From Mactromeris polynyma (lineage: Eukaryota > Mollusca > Bivalvia > Venerida > Mactridae), in NCBI GenBank assembly GCA_032209605.1, contig JASFXZ010000040.1:558001-622000 (forward strand): a DNA stretch of 64,000 nt, in the 5' to 3' direction. This document shows positions 33,551-47,600 of this stretch, piece after piece (within the stretch, counting starts at the first letter, position 1; each line of letters starts with the position of its first letter). The translations under genes were made by a program, and so were the position numbers. A model generated the notes under the pieces. That model searched no databases, had not been told where the DNA came from, and was given only the letters and a program-made list of their open reading frames with translations.

Positions 33551-34656
33551 GTTGATAATCAGGTGTGTCATCATCGCTGTCATATATATATATATATAAT
33601 ACTATTTATAATACTGGAAAGAAAAATCCAGTAATTTCATTGGTTAAAGGCTCGCTTATAGGATTCTATATACACGGCGCTGACAGGGTATATGACGTTT
33701 TTCCCTTCATGCGCCTCGTGACAATTTTCGCTGACAGCGCGACTCGAAAACTTTTATCTCTTGATATCCGCAAGTTACTAGAAATTGACAATTGATCTTC
33801 ACACATGATTCAATAAATATTGAACAGAGTACATGTGTGCTAGTATTAATATTCAAAACGATAGATTTTTTAAGGTTTGAGCCAAATTCAGTTCGATAAA
33901 GTCCATGAGATCAGACGCTTGAAAATAAAAATTAGAGTGCAAGCGCGCGCTTAAACATGTGTATTGAGGTACCTTACGGGGTAATGCAATTAATTTTCAG
34001 GCATTATAACGTGTGAGTGAAATAAAAGAAATTTGATCTACAACAAATAATTCCCGATATATTTTTAAAGGAATACGTTTTAATAACTGATATTTTAAAA
34101 TACTCTAAACAATTTTATGAACCAAAAACACCAAAAATACACATATCTAATTATTAGATCTAGAGAGCTAGGCATCGAAGCATTGCTTGTTTAACTAAAT
34201 TCGTATGAAAACATGGAATTGCAGTATTATAAACTCGTTATACAGGTAGTTGACAGGGTATATGGGGGAATATAACCAGTCTGCGATTCATATAACCCTC
34301 GGCTAACGCCTCGGGTTATATGGCACACAAACTGGTTATATTCCCCCATATACCCTGTCAACAACCTGTATAACTAATAATATAGCTCTAGTTGTACGAA
34401 ATACTTTATTATCTTGTGAAAGATAAATGCTTAGTTCAACGACGATTTATTTCAAACTACTTTGTGTAATATATGACTTATTCCTATTGAGGTTTTATTG
34501 TTGTACAATAACACTTACTAATAGTAAGTTACTTACACATTGACAAAATGTACATAAACATGTAATACTCTGTAGACGATGTACATTGTACAAGTCTTAA
34601 TACAATGTATTTTCTTTTATGTTGATAATCAGTTGTGTGATCCTCGCTGTCATATG
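33551..34656. repeat. ~1.1-kb segment with 36-bp direct repeats at its ends
   Basis: GTTGATAATCAGGTGTGTCA at 33,551-33,586 recurs with a few changes at 34,621-34,656 (both continue CGCTGTCATAT). Between them lie a (TA)n run, a GACAGGGTATATGACG block (33,680) and the foldback at 34,237-34,374, whose outer part repeats GACAGGGTATATG. The direct ends could be a duplicated target or leftovers of a mobile element; no ORF inside is convincing. Confidence 0.45.
34237..34374. mobile_element. Foldback element with 44-bp arms
   Basis: Left arm 34,237-34,280 and right arm 34,331-34,374 are reverse complements at 43 of 44 positions (the arms contain GACAGGGTATATGGGGGAAT). The 50-bp centre holds a second, smaller inverted pair (TATAACCC / GGGTTATA). 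No coding capacity. It would form a long cruciform or RNA hairpin. Confidence 0.88.
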
Positions 34657-34659
34657 AAT

Positions 34660-36230
34660 TTTGTATAGTATTAATGTTAGTTCCTGGTCTAATGCACGAT
34701 GATAACCACGGTATTAACGCCCGTAAGCACTGTTTCGGTTAAATTATCTATATATCAATTATCTTCAACGAAATCATCAATATTTAACCCTGAATGCATT
34801 ACGTCGCTGCTTTTAGGCTTATGTAGGATCAAAGAAAGATCACTCCTTAAGGTGAGATCATCGTTATATTTCATGGAAAGTTAATGACAGTGAGCATCTG
34901 CACAGAACACGTGGTTGCACCCAAGGCTCGAATCATTTAATCATGTTAAGTAATGCACCTTTCATAATATCCATCGACCGGGGTTTCTGTGTTATCTTCA
35001 ATTTTAAAAGCATCACGAACTCCGACGGCAAAGCAATTTCAATGCGCTTTTTTATATATACACCACTCATACACTATTTAATGATTTTGTTATTTATTAC
35101 AGTTGTTTATGGCTCACTCACTCATGTACGTTGTCTGTTGGTTTTATGGAGTTTTGAACTCAACAATATGGAGAATGTGGAACGAATGGCGCTACTTAAG
35201 TTTATAGCTAAAATCAGAGTCTGATTTTCATACGAAATCTCCCCTCCTTTTTTCGTTTTGTAATACCGATTTTGTGTCCGGTCATAGATGAGAAAATTCT
35301 CAACGATCTGAGACAATTTTTTAGATAAGATTTAGTTCAAATTGAGATGCTTCGGGAGATCGGTTCTGGTCCTTCCTGCCACTTATGTATCAATAAGATA
35401 TGATTTGTCTAAACGTATATGAAAAACGTTATTTCATTTTGAACGAGCAGCATAATGATAACTAAGGTCTATACAAGATTCTCTGTATCACCGTCCAGTA
35501 CTTTTGCGCATATTATTATATGGTTATCATGAATGCATTCACTCACAGAAAATAATTCTGACGGAACCTGCACCGGTATGTTTCTCTTTTACAAATAGTC
35601 ATAGCTCATGTGAGGTCTAAAACGCAAATATTCAATTCAGAAGAGCATCAGTGAAGAAAGGAAATACAACTGACAAAAGACAAGAAATTATGATAGATAA
35701 ATGGGCTTTCGAAGCTTACATATTCATCTTCGTTTGTTATTGGGTTTGTGTGTCGTAAAGTGTACGTAATATCTCAAACTAGTACATGCGAAATGTGTCT
35801 GGCGGTCGATTTGAACTTAAAACGGCGGACTAATTTGGACCTCTATTGCTATGTTGGTATTGTTGTATTCATGTCTTGTTAGTCCTAACAAACGAAAAAA
35901 AACGTAGCCGCCAGTTTATTATTCTGTTTCAAACAGGTTTTGATACATTAGAGATTAACAGGTTGAGTTGATCAACATAACAAAGTTCTTATCAATACAA
36001 AGCGGAATTATATTAAATTTACAGAACATTCCACAAAATTGAAATACGACGTGAGTATGAAGAAAAACTCCCTTTTCATGAACTACTTCCTGTATTCGTT
36101 ACTTTCAACTGTAAAGATAAACAAAAAAGGTACTTAGGTCACAGAATGGGAAGCATCAAGCCTTATGACATTGTATACTGATATTTCTCAGGAATGACTT
36201 GTCTCAATGTTGGTTTTGTGAAGAAATATA
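34660..36230. other. No gene seen
   Basis: Reading frames up to about 93 codons occur (for example near 34,943-35,224) but lack family resemblance, and their composition matches the AT-rich background. Confidence 0.5.
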
Positions 36231-36237
36231 TATACGC

Positions 36238-36470
36238 TTAACGCCATTAAAAACGCAACTAAAAAGTAGCCACACCAGTGCGGTGATATTATCAAGAAAT
36301 AATTATATTGAAATTCACTAACATTATTTCCCGTACTGAATCAAAAATGAAAAAATAATAGTTGATCCACAGTTTAATTTCTAATTGACTCATTGGTACC
36401 AATACAATGCTATTGAAACACGATACAAAATGAAGCCTAATTCTGACACTTGCTTTTTTAATGGCGTTAA
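36238..36470. mobile_element. MITE-like element with 15-bp inverted ends
   Basis: TTAACGCCATTAAAA at 36,238-36,252 is perfectly inverted as TTTTAATGGCGTTAA at 36,456-36,470. The TATATA flanks on both sides are compatible with a TA-type target. The 233-bp body has no coding capacity. Confidence 0.65.
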
Positions 36471-36474
36471 ATAT

Positions 36475-39245
36475 ATAATTTATTATGTGAACATTTGAAG
36501 TAGGTTCTTGAAACTGTCCGTCTTGATTGAGCATACAGAAACCGGACCTACCGCTTGTAGCTTAATGTACGGGGTGCATATCACTTTCGGGGGGCCGCAT
36601 ACTTCAAACATTTTACATTTAGGATTTTTTTAAATTAATTTCGGACAGGAAAACACCATACAGAGCATCGAGTGGTGAAACTATCTTGTGTTACAGAAGT
36701 CTTTAAATCAAAATCGTGGCATACGTGATGCTCCGCGCACATAAATAAGTCACTCTCACGTAATGGTTATTCATAGATAACGTTGGCTAGATGCTGTCTG
36801 TGACAGACAGTATAAGGGTTGACTCGGATTCTGTATCGTGCAGCAATCGTATAAATTGGGAACATGGTATTGACAGAAACACAATTCGAACCACAATTTC
36901 TCAATGCAACAGATCAGTATCGTGCGTCTTAGATTATGAAACATGTGTTCCTTTGCACTGTGCAACATGTTCTCAAATATTATATGCGAGAATGGACATT
37001 GATTTATCAGAAAGCATATTCTCTTCAAGCTCATTTGTCATCGTGTTTTGCTTTTCATATTATGTCTATACGTGATTTATTGTGTAATAGTCTATCAATC
37101 ACTGACATGATAATGTATCTCCGTCGTTCCATAGACTAAATTGCGCCAAATAATCGACAGCATTCAAAATTGGATCTGAATACTTTCATCACTAGATGAC
37201 GGGTTGCAAACATAGTAATTTAAGTCTAGGGCAATTTCTGTGTTTCAGGAGAATTCAAAAGGAACACTTGTCAATGGATGACACGTTGTAACTATCATTA
37301 TTTTCTTCAATGTTTGTGTGTGAGTTTTATGCAATCTGTGTATTACCTTGTTGTACTACTTTCAAGAATGACTTAAGTTGAATGAAACATTCACATACAG
37401 CTTTTTGATTCAAATGACGTTAAATTCACTTGCTGCCTAATTACCCAGCACATTTTGATAGATCACCTTATTAATCTTTCTGATTTAGTCGTATTCGTAA
37501 CTAAACGGTATCACTGTTCTGTCACACCACACGCCTCATGCGGGTTTCATAAATAACGCAGACTGCTCGTTGGTTCCACACAAATTTAATATACAAGTCT
37601 AAACGATCAACACAAATGTTAAACAAATCAAAGTATAAATACGCCAGCTCTTTAAAACGCCAAAGTCCCTTCTTCAATCCGTAACTACTTATTAGCTCTA
37701 AAATCCCGTCAAATTGAAATACCCCGTTATACAACCCAAGCTGGAAATAAACCTCTGACTTCCAATCAAAATACTTAAGGCAAAAGTCAATTCATTATTA
37801 TGCAGGTGTAAAGTAATTAATGCATTCTGTAAATAATTAGCTTTGTTTCTGCAAACAATAACAAGTGTGTATTAGATAAGTATTAACTAATAAAGATTAC
37901 AAATTTACATCAATGGATCTAGCATAGATGTAATTGCTACCACCCACATTATAAATTAATTAAGAAAATAATTAGCTGTGTGTATATTAGATCAGCATGA
38001 TTATTAATTAACATCAATAGATCTAATCAAGATTATTAATTACCATCAATAGAAAAACTAGCGCTGAAATTGCTACCTTCAATATCATTGTGTTACAGTT
38101 TTACGTGATACTACGTTTCATTGGTCGGTAATGCACGTGAGTACTGAGTATTTTGTGGATTGTTTCGTATTGATTACGATATAAATAATACGACACAATG
38201 CATGCAAGCTTATTCTTTAAATCAAAATAATAATATTTGAAGATGTAAAATAATGACAGCCACATTGTAAAATTTCGAGTGTTCATACGACGAAGAAAAT
38301 AAAGTTATTGAACACATTACGTTTCATGTAGGTTTTGCAATTCTGATTAAGTCATTTGTGTAAATGGTAATAGGTTTGGACAAAACGTATTCAACTTGTA
38401 GTGCAATCGAACTCTGGAGTATAAACCTATCCCATATAATGTCACAGAACACTCAACATTTCAGACTAATGGGGAGTAGGATGATGGAATCGATATCAAA
38501 GTAACTTTGATGCTCCCGAGGCTGTTGCTGTTTCTGTTGATGGTTTTATTATAATATCATATTTAATGCATGTATATTAAATCAAAACATTAAAAAAAAA
38601 CGATACAACAAAATATTGTTGACGGTTTGTGACGGCACACATCTCTGTCATCTGCAAAGGGAGACCAAAACGTAGGCTAGTGATATTGTTCAGGCAGAAA
38701 ATTAAAACATGAAATATGTTCGACCAAACATTTTGCTAAGTCTAATTAGTTTAATTGATTCAAGTTTTCTATATTGCAGTGTTGTTTAAACCCTGCTTTT
38801 GTTGGTAATGATAACAATGATGAATGCGGATTATTTATGAAATTTGATTTTTACGAAGACGTTTTATCCGGTAACGAAATGAAGCTGATCACTATAATAT
38901 GTTCACAACTCACATACGCTTGGTCTTTTCGTAGAGTAATTATAAATACAATTTTTGATAATATTTGGAAGCCGATGAACGCATTATGACTTTTGAATTA
39001 AGACATTTCACTTATTTATATTCCCTATATAACATTTACAATATAACATAACATTTACTAGTCGTACCAATTTCAGAGTGGAATACTTTTTATTACATTG
39101 TAAGAAAGCACTGGTGGAACACATATGGGTTACTATGATTTAGTTATTATGATTTATGACATGTTAAACGAAGCTCATATCTGCGATCTGTAAGATAATG
39201 TCGAAAAGAACAGCGGAGATTCGTCTGAAATGTCCAAATTGTAGT
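36475..39245. other. No gene seen
   Basis: AT-rich sequence. Duplicated short motifs around 37,880-38,070 (ATTAATTAACATCAATAGAT) suggest an old local repeat. No coding region supported. Confidence 0.5.
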
Positions 39246-39249
39246 CATC

Positions 39250-39640
39250 GTAAAAAACGAGAAACCCCATCACATTAAAAAACTGTCACAGACTGACACG
39301 ATTTCAAAAGTAATGTAGATATGTACTCGGACAGGAGCACTTAAAAACAATCCACTTATCATGACCCAATGTCTGAATGTGTGCGAATATTCTCAAAAAC
39401 GAGAAACCCCATAACATAAAAAAAACTGTCACAGACGGACACGATTTCAAAAGTATTATAGATATGTACTGAGACAGGAGCACTTAACAACAATCCACTT
39501 AGTAGGCAAGCAGCCATATAGTTCCCGAGTAGCCTTTGAGTTTCCGACAAACCCTACGCATTTAAGTATGTGTTTTTGTTATTGATGACGTCATAGTGAC
39601 ATAAAATGACCCAATGCCTGAATGTGTGCGAATATTCTCT
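39250..39640. repeat. 141-bp direct repeat plus a third partial unit
   Basis: AAACGAGAAACCCCAT with the following ACTGTCACAGACNGACACGA, ATAGATATGTACT and CAGGAGCACTTAA occurs at 39,256 and 39,397. ATGACCCAATGNCTGAATGT occurs at 39,361 and 39,606. This looks like an incomplete tandem duplication with a 96-bp unique stretch before the last part. Confidence 0.75.
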
Positions 39641-40051
39641 AAAAACGGAGAAGGCTGTAAAAACTCACTTCGATTATAGAAATAGAATGCTGTCTGATTT
39701 ACCAAATTATCTATTAGTTGGAGCCGCCATTTTGCTAAAAACAGCCTTCATAACTTAGCTGATTAAATATTCATCGGGTTATTATCCACTAAGCACATTT
39801 AAAATGGACCAGTTTCTATAAACTTCATTTACAATCAAATATCTTTAAATAATATAAATATATCATCGTCAAACCTTTATCAAGTATGTCAGCTTGTCTA
39901 GTTTCATACCTGATTATTGAGATGCAGCTTACGTCGGACTTGGTAGTATTTGTCTATTCGCATATTGGGACCATAACCTACACATCCATACATAGTGAAA
40001 TAAGTACTATACTGCAGTGTTAAATTCATGGTATTAAATCACGACTCGTAA

Positions 40052-41012
40052 TGCCCCCATCACACTAGGCCACGTTCCCACTACGTCCTCAAAAATCTGG
40101 CAGGACGCAGTCAGAACTTGGTCAACGTAGAAGAAACGCAGTAGACACCGTTAAGGACGTGGTATGGTCTTCATGGACGTGAAGGACGTGAGCGGACTTT
40201 GAACATGTTAAAAAAAACGTAGTGAGGACGTGGTCGAATCAGGACGTAGTAAGAACTTAATAAGAACGTATTAACGACGGCATGGACGTAGTGACGGCGT
40301 AACTTAAACCTAGTACTAACTTGATTGACGTAGTGCAAGCGTGGTATGTACGGGAAATTTTTAATGGCGGTCTCATCGCGTTGTCTTTAGGTTGTCATAG
40401 CGTTCTTGCTACGTTATTGCTACGTCAATGGAGTTCTCACCACAACCTCTCCACGCTTTTACTACGACTATGGTACGTTCGTGCCACGTTGTAGAAGACC
40501 TCATTCGGTTGTTAATACGTTCTTTCGGTGCTTAACACGTCTTAGACACGTTTGTATCAGGTTCTTACCACGTCCTGTCAGGTTCTGAACACTGATCATG
40601 TATAAATACGGGATTTTAAAAATAGGCCAGTTATAAATAGAACACGGTAATTCCATCTCGATCACATTCGCAAATAAATTTAAGACATAAGAACGTAATG
40701 AAGACGTGATAAGCACTTGGTAAGCGCGTGGTGCAATCTTCCTGGTCGTAGTAAGAACGTACAAAGAACGCATTGGACGTGGTGCGCGCGTATTAAGAAC
40801 GCATTGGACGTGATGCGCGCGTGAAGATGCGCGCAGTAGTAGGTATTTGGAATGTGTGAGACGCAGTGAATGCCTGGCAGGGACGCAGTAAGGACGTAGT
40901 ATGAACTTGAGTAAAGCATTTTTTAAGAATTTGACCGCGTCCTCGCTGCGTTCGTCGAAATTGCCAGGACGTAGTGCGGTCTTCATGGTCTTCGTCTAGT
41001 GTGATGGGGGTG
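40052..41012. mobile_element. 961-bp MITE-like element with inverted ends and TAA target duplication
   Basis: Left end TGCCCCCATCACACTAG (40,052-40,068) and right end CTAGTGTGATGGGGGTG (40,996-41,012) form a 17-bp inverted pair with one mismatch. TAA flanks both sides (40,049-40,051 and 41,013-41,015), a 3-bp target duplication of the kind used by PIF/Harbinger elements. The inside is packed with short ACGT-containing motifs: GGACGTAGT-like on the left half and right edge, and the inverse (ACTACGTCC, CTACGTCAATG) in between. Reading frames inside follow the repeats. No transposase domain was recognised, so it would be non-autonomous. Confidence 0.75.
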
Positions 41013-41159
41013 TAAGCGGTTCGACAGTTTTACTTCCAAGTGTGACTTACGACGCGGAATATTCCGGGGTATTTAAGAGATGGATGAAGATGGTACGGAA
41101 TATTCAAACGGAGAATCCGGCAAGTTTTATATATATTAACCAATAAAATGAGGTAATAC

Positions 41160-41625
41160 ATTTTATGCCCCTACTCTGAAAGGGGGTGCATATTGATTTG
41201 CCCTTGTCCGTCTGTGCGTCCGCCGTCCTGAGTCAGCGTCATAAAACTTTGCAGGAAAGTTCACCAGCCTATATACGAGTAGTTGTGCATCTAGGGTTTC
41301 ATGTTTGGCTGTGCCCAGTAAGTGCAGAGTTATGGCCCTTGACTAAGTTAAAATATAGCCTACAGAGTATGCAATCTTGTGTCACGCATATCTCCAACAC
41401 AATATGAGCCAGATTCATAAAACTTTACAGGAATGCTTACCAACATGTGTAGTTGTGTACATAGGGTTTTACGTATAGTTATGCCCAGTAGGTGCATTGC
41501 CCTTGACTTATTACCATAATCAGTACAGTTGTTCACTTTGTAATTTTGATACAGAATAATAGCATTTGCTTTTGTGACAAAGGCTGGAAGTGGGGGGCAT
41601 CTGTGTCCTATGGACACATTTATAG
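41160..41625 (+). repeat. Bivalve-type interspersed repeat (TTATGCCCC ... GGACACAT)
   Basis: Begins TTATGCCCCTACTCTGAAAG, followed by GGGGGTGCATATTGATTTGC and GTCCGTCTGTGCGTCCGCC. It contains CATAAAACTTTGCAGGAAAG twice in related form, with AGTTGTGCATCTAGGGTTT and CCCAGTAAGTGCAGAGTTAT twice, and ends GGGGGGCATCTGTGTCCTAT. I associate this arrangement with a widespread non-coding repeat in bivalve genomes; that is recall, not a search result. The two internal near-copies lie about 165 bp apart. Confidence 0.65.
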
Positions 41626-41629
41626 TTTA

Positions 41630-44600
41630 ACTTAAAACACTCTGAAACCCTTATCAAATGGCAAAAAAACTCGCTCTTAGTCATAAATGAGATATTTTTC
41701 AATTGTATCATCCGATTAGTTACTTATATATGATGTGAAGGTCATGTAGCCGCCTTCGTCATAAATGTGTCACTTTGATATCTGCGGTCCAGTCTCTCTC
41801 ATATATACATCTCCTAATTTTCCTTCACACCCAAAACACTCACCTGTGTATCAATCCATGCTCACTTTGGAAATAACGATTCAAAACGACAAGAAGTGTC
41901 ACAAGACTCAAGGATACAGACAGATATTCTCGAAAATCTTTATCAAGATTGTCAGTTCGGGGACCTTGCATGTTTTATAATTCAAATTCTATCAGCGTTA
42001 AACGAATCTGTACTTCTTACATTTGAATAGTTTTATGTTGTCGATCTCCAATCTAGTCTAATATTACGTTGAGACTAGCTATGCTGCCAGAGTACGTAAA
42101 TCAATTGCCAAATGGGAAAACCTAAGACTTCACTTCCAATTTCCATTTGGTTAAAACTGCCAAATTCAGATACTGGTGTGATTGGAAACAATCTTCAATT
42201 ACAATCCATTGTCATTTACATGTTCAGCTGAATTAGAATATTTGTACTTATTTCATATCAAGTTGGAGTTTTAAATGATATTATTGCGTCCGGGTTTACG
42301 TTCTACCTCTGAAGCAAATTATTACTTAAAGGTACTCATTTATAAAGTAATACGGTTTGTTTGTAAATATATAAGCTCGATTTTAAAGGCTATGTCAAAA
42401 TCTATCTTCTTTGAAAGTCAAACTATGGATGAGATCATGATGAGTAAGGGAGTTTCACTGTATGTTTTACGCTGTGTATTGGCCTGTGTGAGTATAAGTA
42501 TGCGATCATCATTTTACTCATTCACTCTAATATGTAGCTGACCAACGGTATGTGACACTTGTTCAAAACATGCTGGATTCTATGCCGCTTATGCATTAAA
42601 TGGTTCAATAAGAGATGCTCAGCATGCATATGTGTTTGTTTGTATTCTATAATCTACACTATATATAGTCGAACAATCAAGGCGAACGACGTCCTTATAT
42701 TACAATTAATATACGTATATAATCATAATGTATAATACGGAAGACCAGTGGTGTCATTCACGCTCGACTATCACACTCCTCTTCACGATTATTTTATGTT
42801 TTCGTGTTTTGCTTATGAAATTATGTGTAATTTAATTAAAAATATTATGAAAATAAAGAGAGTTTGTAAACCATTCGTACTTTTTCGTCTTCATTTTCAT
42901 TTTTTTTGTGCATTATACACAGTAAAAAAGCCTTAACACAGGGGGTAAAATTGGGAGTAGTGTACGAAGTCCCTTTTTAAAATATAACGAGTTAATTATT
43001 ATATGTATGTGTAAGTACATTTTGTGTACCATTACCGACATTGGAGTGGCTACTTACAAATTATATTAAAAGGTTGATACAATGCGCTACATTATAGTAT
43101 GCATTTAAAATACACGTAGTAATGTTAGTTACTTAACGATATGTCAAACATTGCAAATATTTGTAACAAAAGGATCTTGAAGTTATGTGGCCACTTCAAA
43201 TCGACAATATGGCAAGTGTGACCATGCATGATATGTATTAATTAAGAGTCGCAAGCTGTATCCTCAGCACTTACATGTGTTATGTATGCCAAGTACTACA
43301 TTATAATCAACCAATGTCTGATATATATATAGATACCAACAACATATGAAGAGCTCCTTCTGTATGGATTTCGACATCGAATTAGATTATCAAGGGTTTT
43401 GTAGCCTTGCGCATGATGTTATACTTGTACAAACATTACGTTTATGATTACCAATATAATATTGTAGCGTAGTCAACCGGACAAATACAATTAGCATGAT
43501 ATTATTGTACAGCCAAGAGCAATATAATAACTTCCTATATTTCTGACTTTATCCACACGTTCTCTCCCCTTATTTCAAAGACATATTTGATATAGTAGTA
43601 CATATAAACAAAGTAACACACGGGTGGGAATCTAGGATAGTGTCCACAGTTATCACATGCTACATCAGAATATATTTTCTGTATCCGCATGAATATAGTC
43701 TGTCACCTTGGTCAATACAATATGTCCGTGATACTCTCCGTTATGTGCTTGTATACTGGTGTATTGCACAATTACCATCGGTTCCTGTTTCTTGCATATT
43801 CAATGATAACACAGATGCATGTAATGTTATGAAATATCATTTATAATGTATGAACGTAAAACTTGTCATATCCTTGTGACTATACCACGATATTATGCAT
43901 GTATCATGTTGTGTTTGAGAAATGGCACGATTAATGCTGTGTGAGGAATAACAGACAATGATCTTGTAGTGAACCAACGATCACTGGAATTAATCAAGGA
44001 CATCCAGTTTAGAAGATATCATACTTTTAGTACTTGTATAGGGTCACTGTGACTATAGAAACGCTATAACGTTTTTCAATTTTAATGATTTTGCTGTAGC
44101 CAGTCTAGTTGAAGTACTTCTGGCCGGCGACTAATCACATCTTCATTTCACATAAAATAATATTTTAAAGTGTGTTTATATCACAGTATTAGAAATGATG
44201 TGTGATTCCCAAACGCCATTCCCCAGTTGATAGCCTGATAATTATTTTCCAGCTAAAATGCTTAAATGACAATTATTAACAACATTATTAAACGCAGGAA
44301 CGTTTAAAATATTTACGCAGAGATAATACAATGTAACTGCATCTTGCTTGAAGCAAAGTTAATCAAATGAACACATAAAATTTATCTTGTTACGATAGTT
44401 ATAGGTATTTATTTTTCTTTATTGGAAATATATTTCGTTTGCGATGATACTCCAATGTGGGAACTTCAAGTTAATGAGTTTTGAAGAACAAATAAGCAAT
44501 TTTAAACAGCGTATACAAATGTCAATCTTCCATGGACCAAACAGGACCGATGTTACCAATATAATAGTATGCTAGTTGAACATCATAATTGTAACTTACA

Positions 44601-47600
44601 ATGTCAGGAAAGAACTATTACGATACTGATAACGTTTAAGATTATAAAGTGCTTGTTTATTTTGATGATATTGACAATGGTGCAGTAGGGGTGTTTCATG
44701 CGGACCTTCTGCTGACTGCCTAACATCATATGTGCGTGCCTACTACATTGATTATTTAGCTTTTATGATAGTGTTAGGTACACAGCGGTCCACAAGGTCT
44801 TATACAGCTATTATTAACCAAACGGGGATGCCAACGGTCGAGATATCGTATATTTTTGAAAGCTAAATAATGTTTATATCACCCACGTGTCATGAGAGCC
44901 AAATTGAGAGGACAAAACGTTCAATTAAGAAAACAAAATTCATTGCATCGTCTTCAGAATGATATATTGGTGCGAAATCACTTTGTTTAGATTGGAATTT
45001 GTCTTGGTAACAAGTAGTCTGTCATGAATGATTGTGGTCATAGGTCAGACAAATAACACTTTTTTCTCAAAATCAAATGAAAAAGCATTATGTACACATC
45101 ATAATCAATCATTCGAAGTGTTACGTACAAATCAGGACCGCCGGCAGCTATCTGGAAATTTGGATGCGTGAGAAGAGATCTTTCTTCCTAAAATCCAGTA
45201 GATGATTGAAGATGGATAATATTGTGTGGGGTTTCAGTGCATTCTTGGAGTGTCTTTAACGATAAATGCTTGCAATTGCACACAACGCACCACATTTTTG
45301 CAATATATAGTCATTCGTTTGCTATTAGTTATAGGACTTTAATTCAGGTTTAACGTTTTTGCATACAATTTAATCTGGGGATAATCCTGACTTGTTAAAT
45401 CATTGTCAGTAAGTATGCCGTTAACAACTGAAAAAAGGAACGTAAGGTATACTGACTCGAACAAGTTTGTTATGAACATGATGATTTAAAACACCATTAG
45501 TGGATTATACGAAGTTTTAACATAAAGAAGTAAACCGATAAATAATTAGACAATAGGTCCATATTAGGACGTTTGCATTGTAAATATTTTCATTTTATCA
45601 ATATTAATACTATCTGTATTTTTTTGCAATGCATTCCTGATTTCATATATAAGCAAACGTAGAATCCACTCTTACAGCTAGTTCAAGAAACAAATACATA
45701 AAAAACAGTAATTCACCCAACAATAAATACAATTTATATCAATATTAAATTCAATATGAAACCATGTTTGTTTGACAGAAAGCCAATCGCTTATAATTGA
45801 TAGGAAAATATATCTAATGATATGTTCGATATAAAATGACCACTAGTAACTAACGGTTCAAAACAGCTAGAATAATTCTGTATTCAGCATTAAGAAAAAG
45901 TACCAGATATGTGTTTTGTTGACTGCAATGACTTTGGTTTGTTCAGTTTACGTTTTGTATGTATACATTTTAGCTATATTTAATTTAAAACTTCTCCGCA
46001 TTTTAGTTTTTTTGCTGCCCATGTTTCCTCCCATGCTTCAGTTTTCTTCGTACCATACGTTTCAGTTCGTTTTGTACAAGCTATTATCAAAAATGAGAAA
46101 CTATTATACATGTTCGATAAAAATATAAAACCTGTTAATGATAGTATTACAACGCAAGTATTGATTAACGTCCATTAACCAGACTCAACAAACAGATCGT
46201 AACAAGTCAGATTTAATATTTCGAAAATTACGACGTCTTGCTACAATGATAGAGGTACTTAAAGGCTACAAATAATAAGTTATCTAATTGTATGTCTTCT
46301 GTTAAAAAGTACTGATCGTTTAAAATAAGTGAAGTTCTGATTTATTTGTAATTACATTTCATACATCATTATGATAACCCGTCTGAGACAATTGATTACA
46401 TGACTTCCCACCATTGTCCGTAAACATGTTTGACAGGCATCCTTTCGTTGGTGGATCCTCTGTTTAAATAATACATCACAGTAAACGAAAAACAATTTAA
46501 TCGGTTGTGTATTTGTCGCAATTTTCCACGAATTCTTGTAATTGCGGCTGGATAATTTTCCCTGAAGCGCTGAACACGGTCTTTTGTTGTATAAAACATA
46601 TTTCATTTAAGTCACGCTGGCAAGTTAAGAGAGGAATGCTTTCGACATCACTGAACTAAACTCTGCAATAACATATTTAATGCATATTGTCAATGAACAA
46701 GATGAATGCGAATTGGGAACAGGGTGTTGATTGTATGGGTTTCTCTAATTTTTGAATGTAAGATTTGAAATGATCTGAAACCATTTCAACGCACAACTTT
46801 TTTTTGTTATACGTCTTGTTCGTTGAAGAGAATATTTGTCTTTAATTATTGGGAATCAAACAATGGTTGTATTTATGCATTGCAATAGGCCAATACTGCG
46901 CACCACACGTGCTACGAGAGACTAAACACACGTTTATATGAAAGATACATTAGGAGAAAGAGTTTTTGCTGTCTAGATTTGTTTACTGAAATGTGGAAGG
47001 AGTAAATGTACATCGATCCATTCTGTATTGAATGTAAAACTCTACATTTCATACACTACAATGATTTAATGTTTTCTTTTCTTGTATTACATAAATAAAA
47101 CTTGTAACAATAACAATGCCGAAACATCATCATCGAAAACTCGATTTGAAATCCATTTAAGAAATGAAAATTAAAAAAGGCTTTTATTTATTTTCGGAGT
47201 TCTTGTATTGCTTGATGTCAAAAACAACAGTTTCAAATTGCATTCAGTTCAACGCATTTGAAGAACGTGAACGACTTGTTTTGTTCATAAACACAATTGT
47301 TTAGAATTAGATAGAAAGTCGTATGATCTCAGGATTATATCAAACATGAAAAAGTGACTTGCTCACAACGAAATGCCATAACCGGGCAGTTAAATCAATC
47401 ATTTTACTTTTTTTCATTTCGAACTGAACACGATTTTCAGGCATTACGTAATTACATTAACAGATCGTCTGGACTTTTCTTTCAAAAATGTGACCATTAT
47501 ATTTCTTAATCAAATAAACACAGACAAGCCATTACCGAAATCTCATATATCAATACCCAAACCAATGACATCCTGACATTAAATCTCACTTATATTTGGC

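Noticed and set aside
40406..40986. Arg-rich reading frames up to 161 codons
   Set aside because: They fall entirely inside the ACGT-motif MITE and read through its repeats; the composition follows the motif, not a protein.
46352..46606. Two overlapping minus-strand frames (67 and 84 codons) including a QRFRENYPAAITRIRGKLRQ segment
   Set aside because: The composition looks more protein-like than average, but no domain, splice partners or conserved start could be shown.
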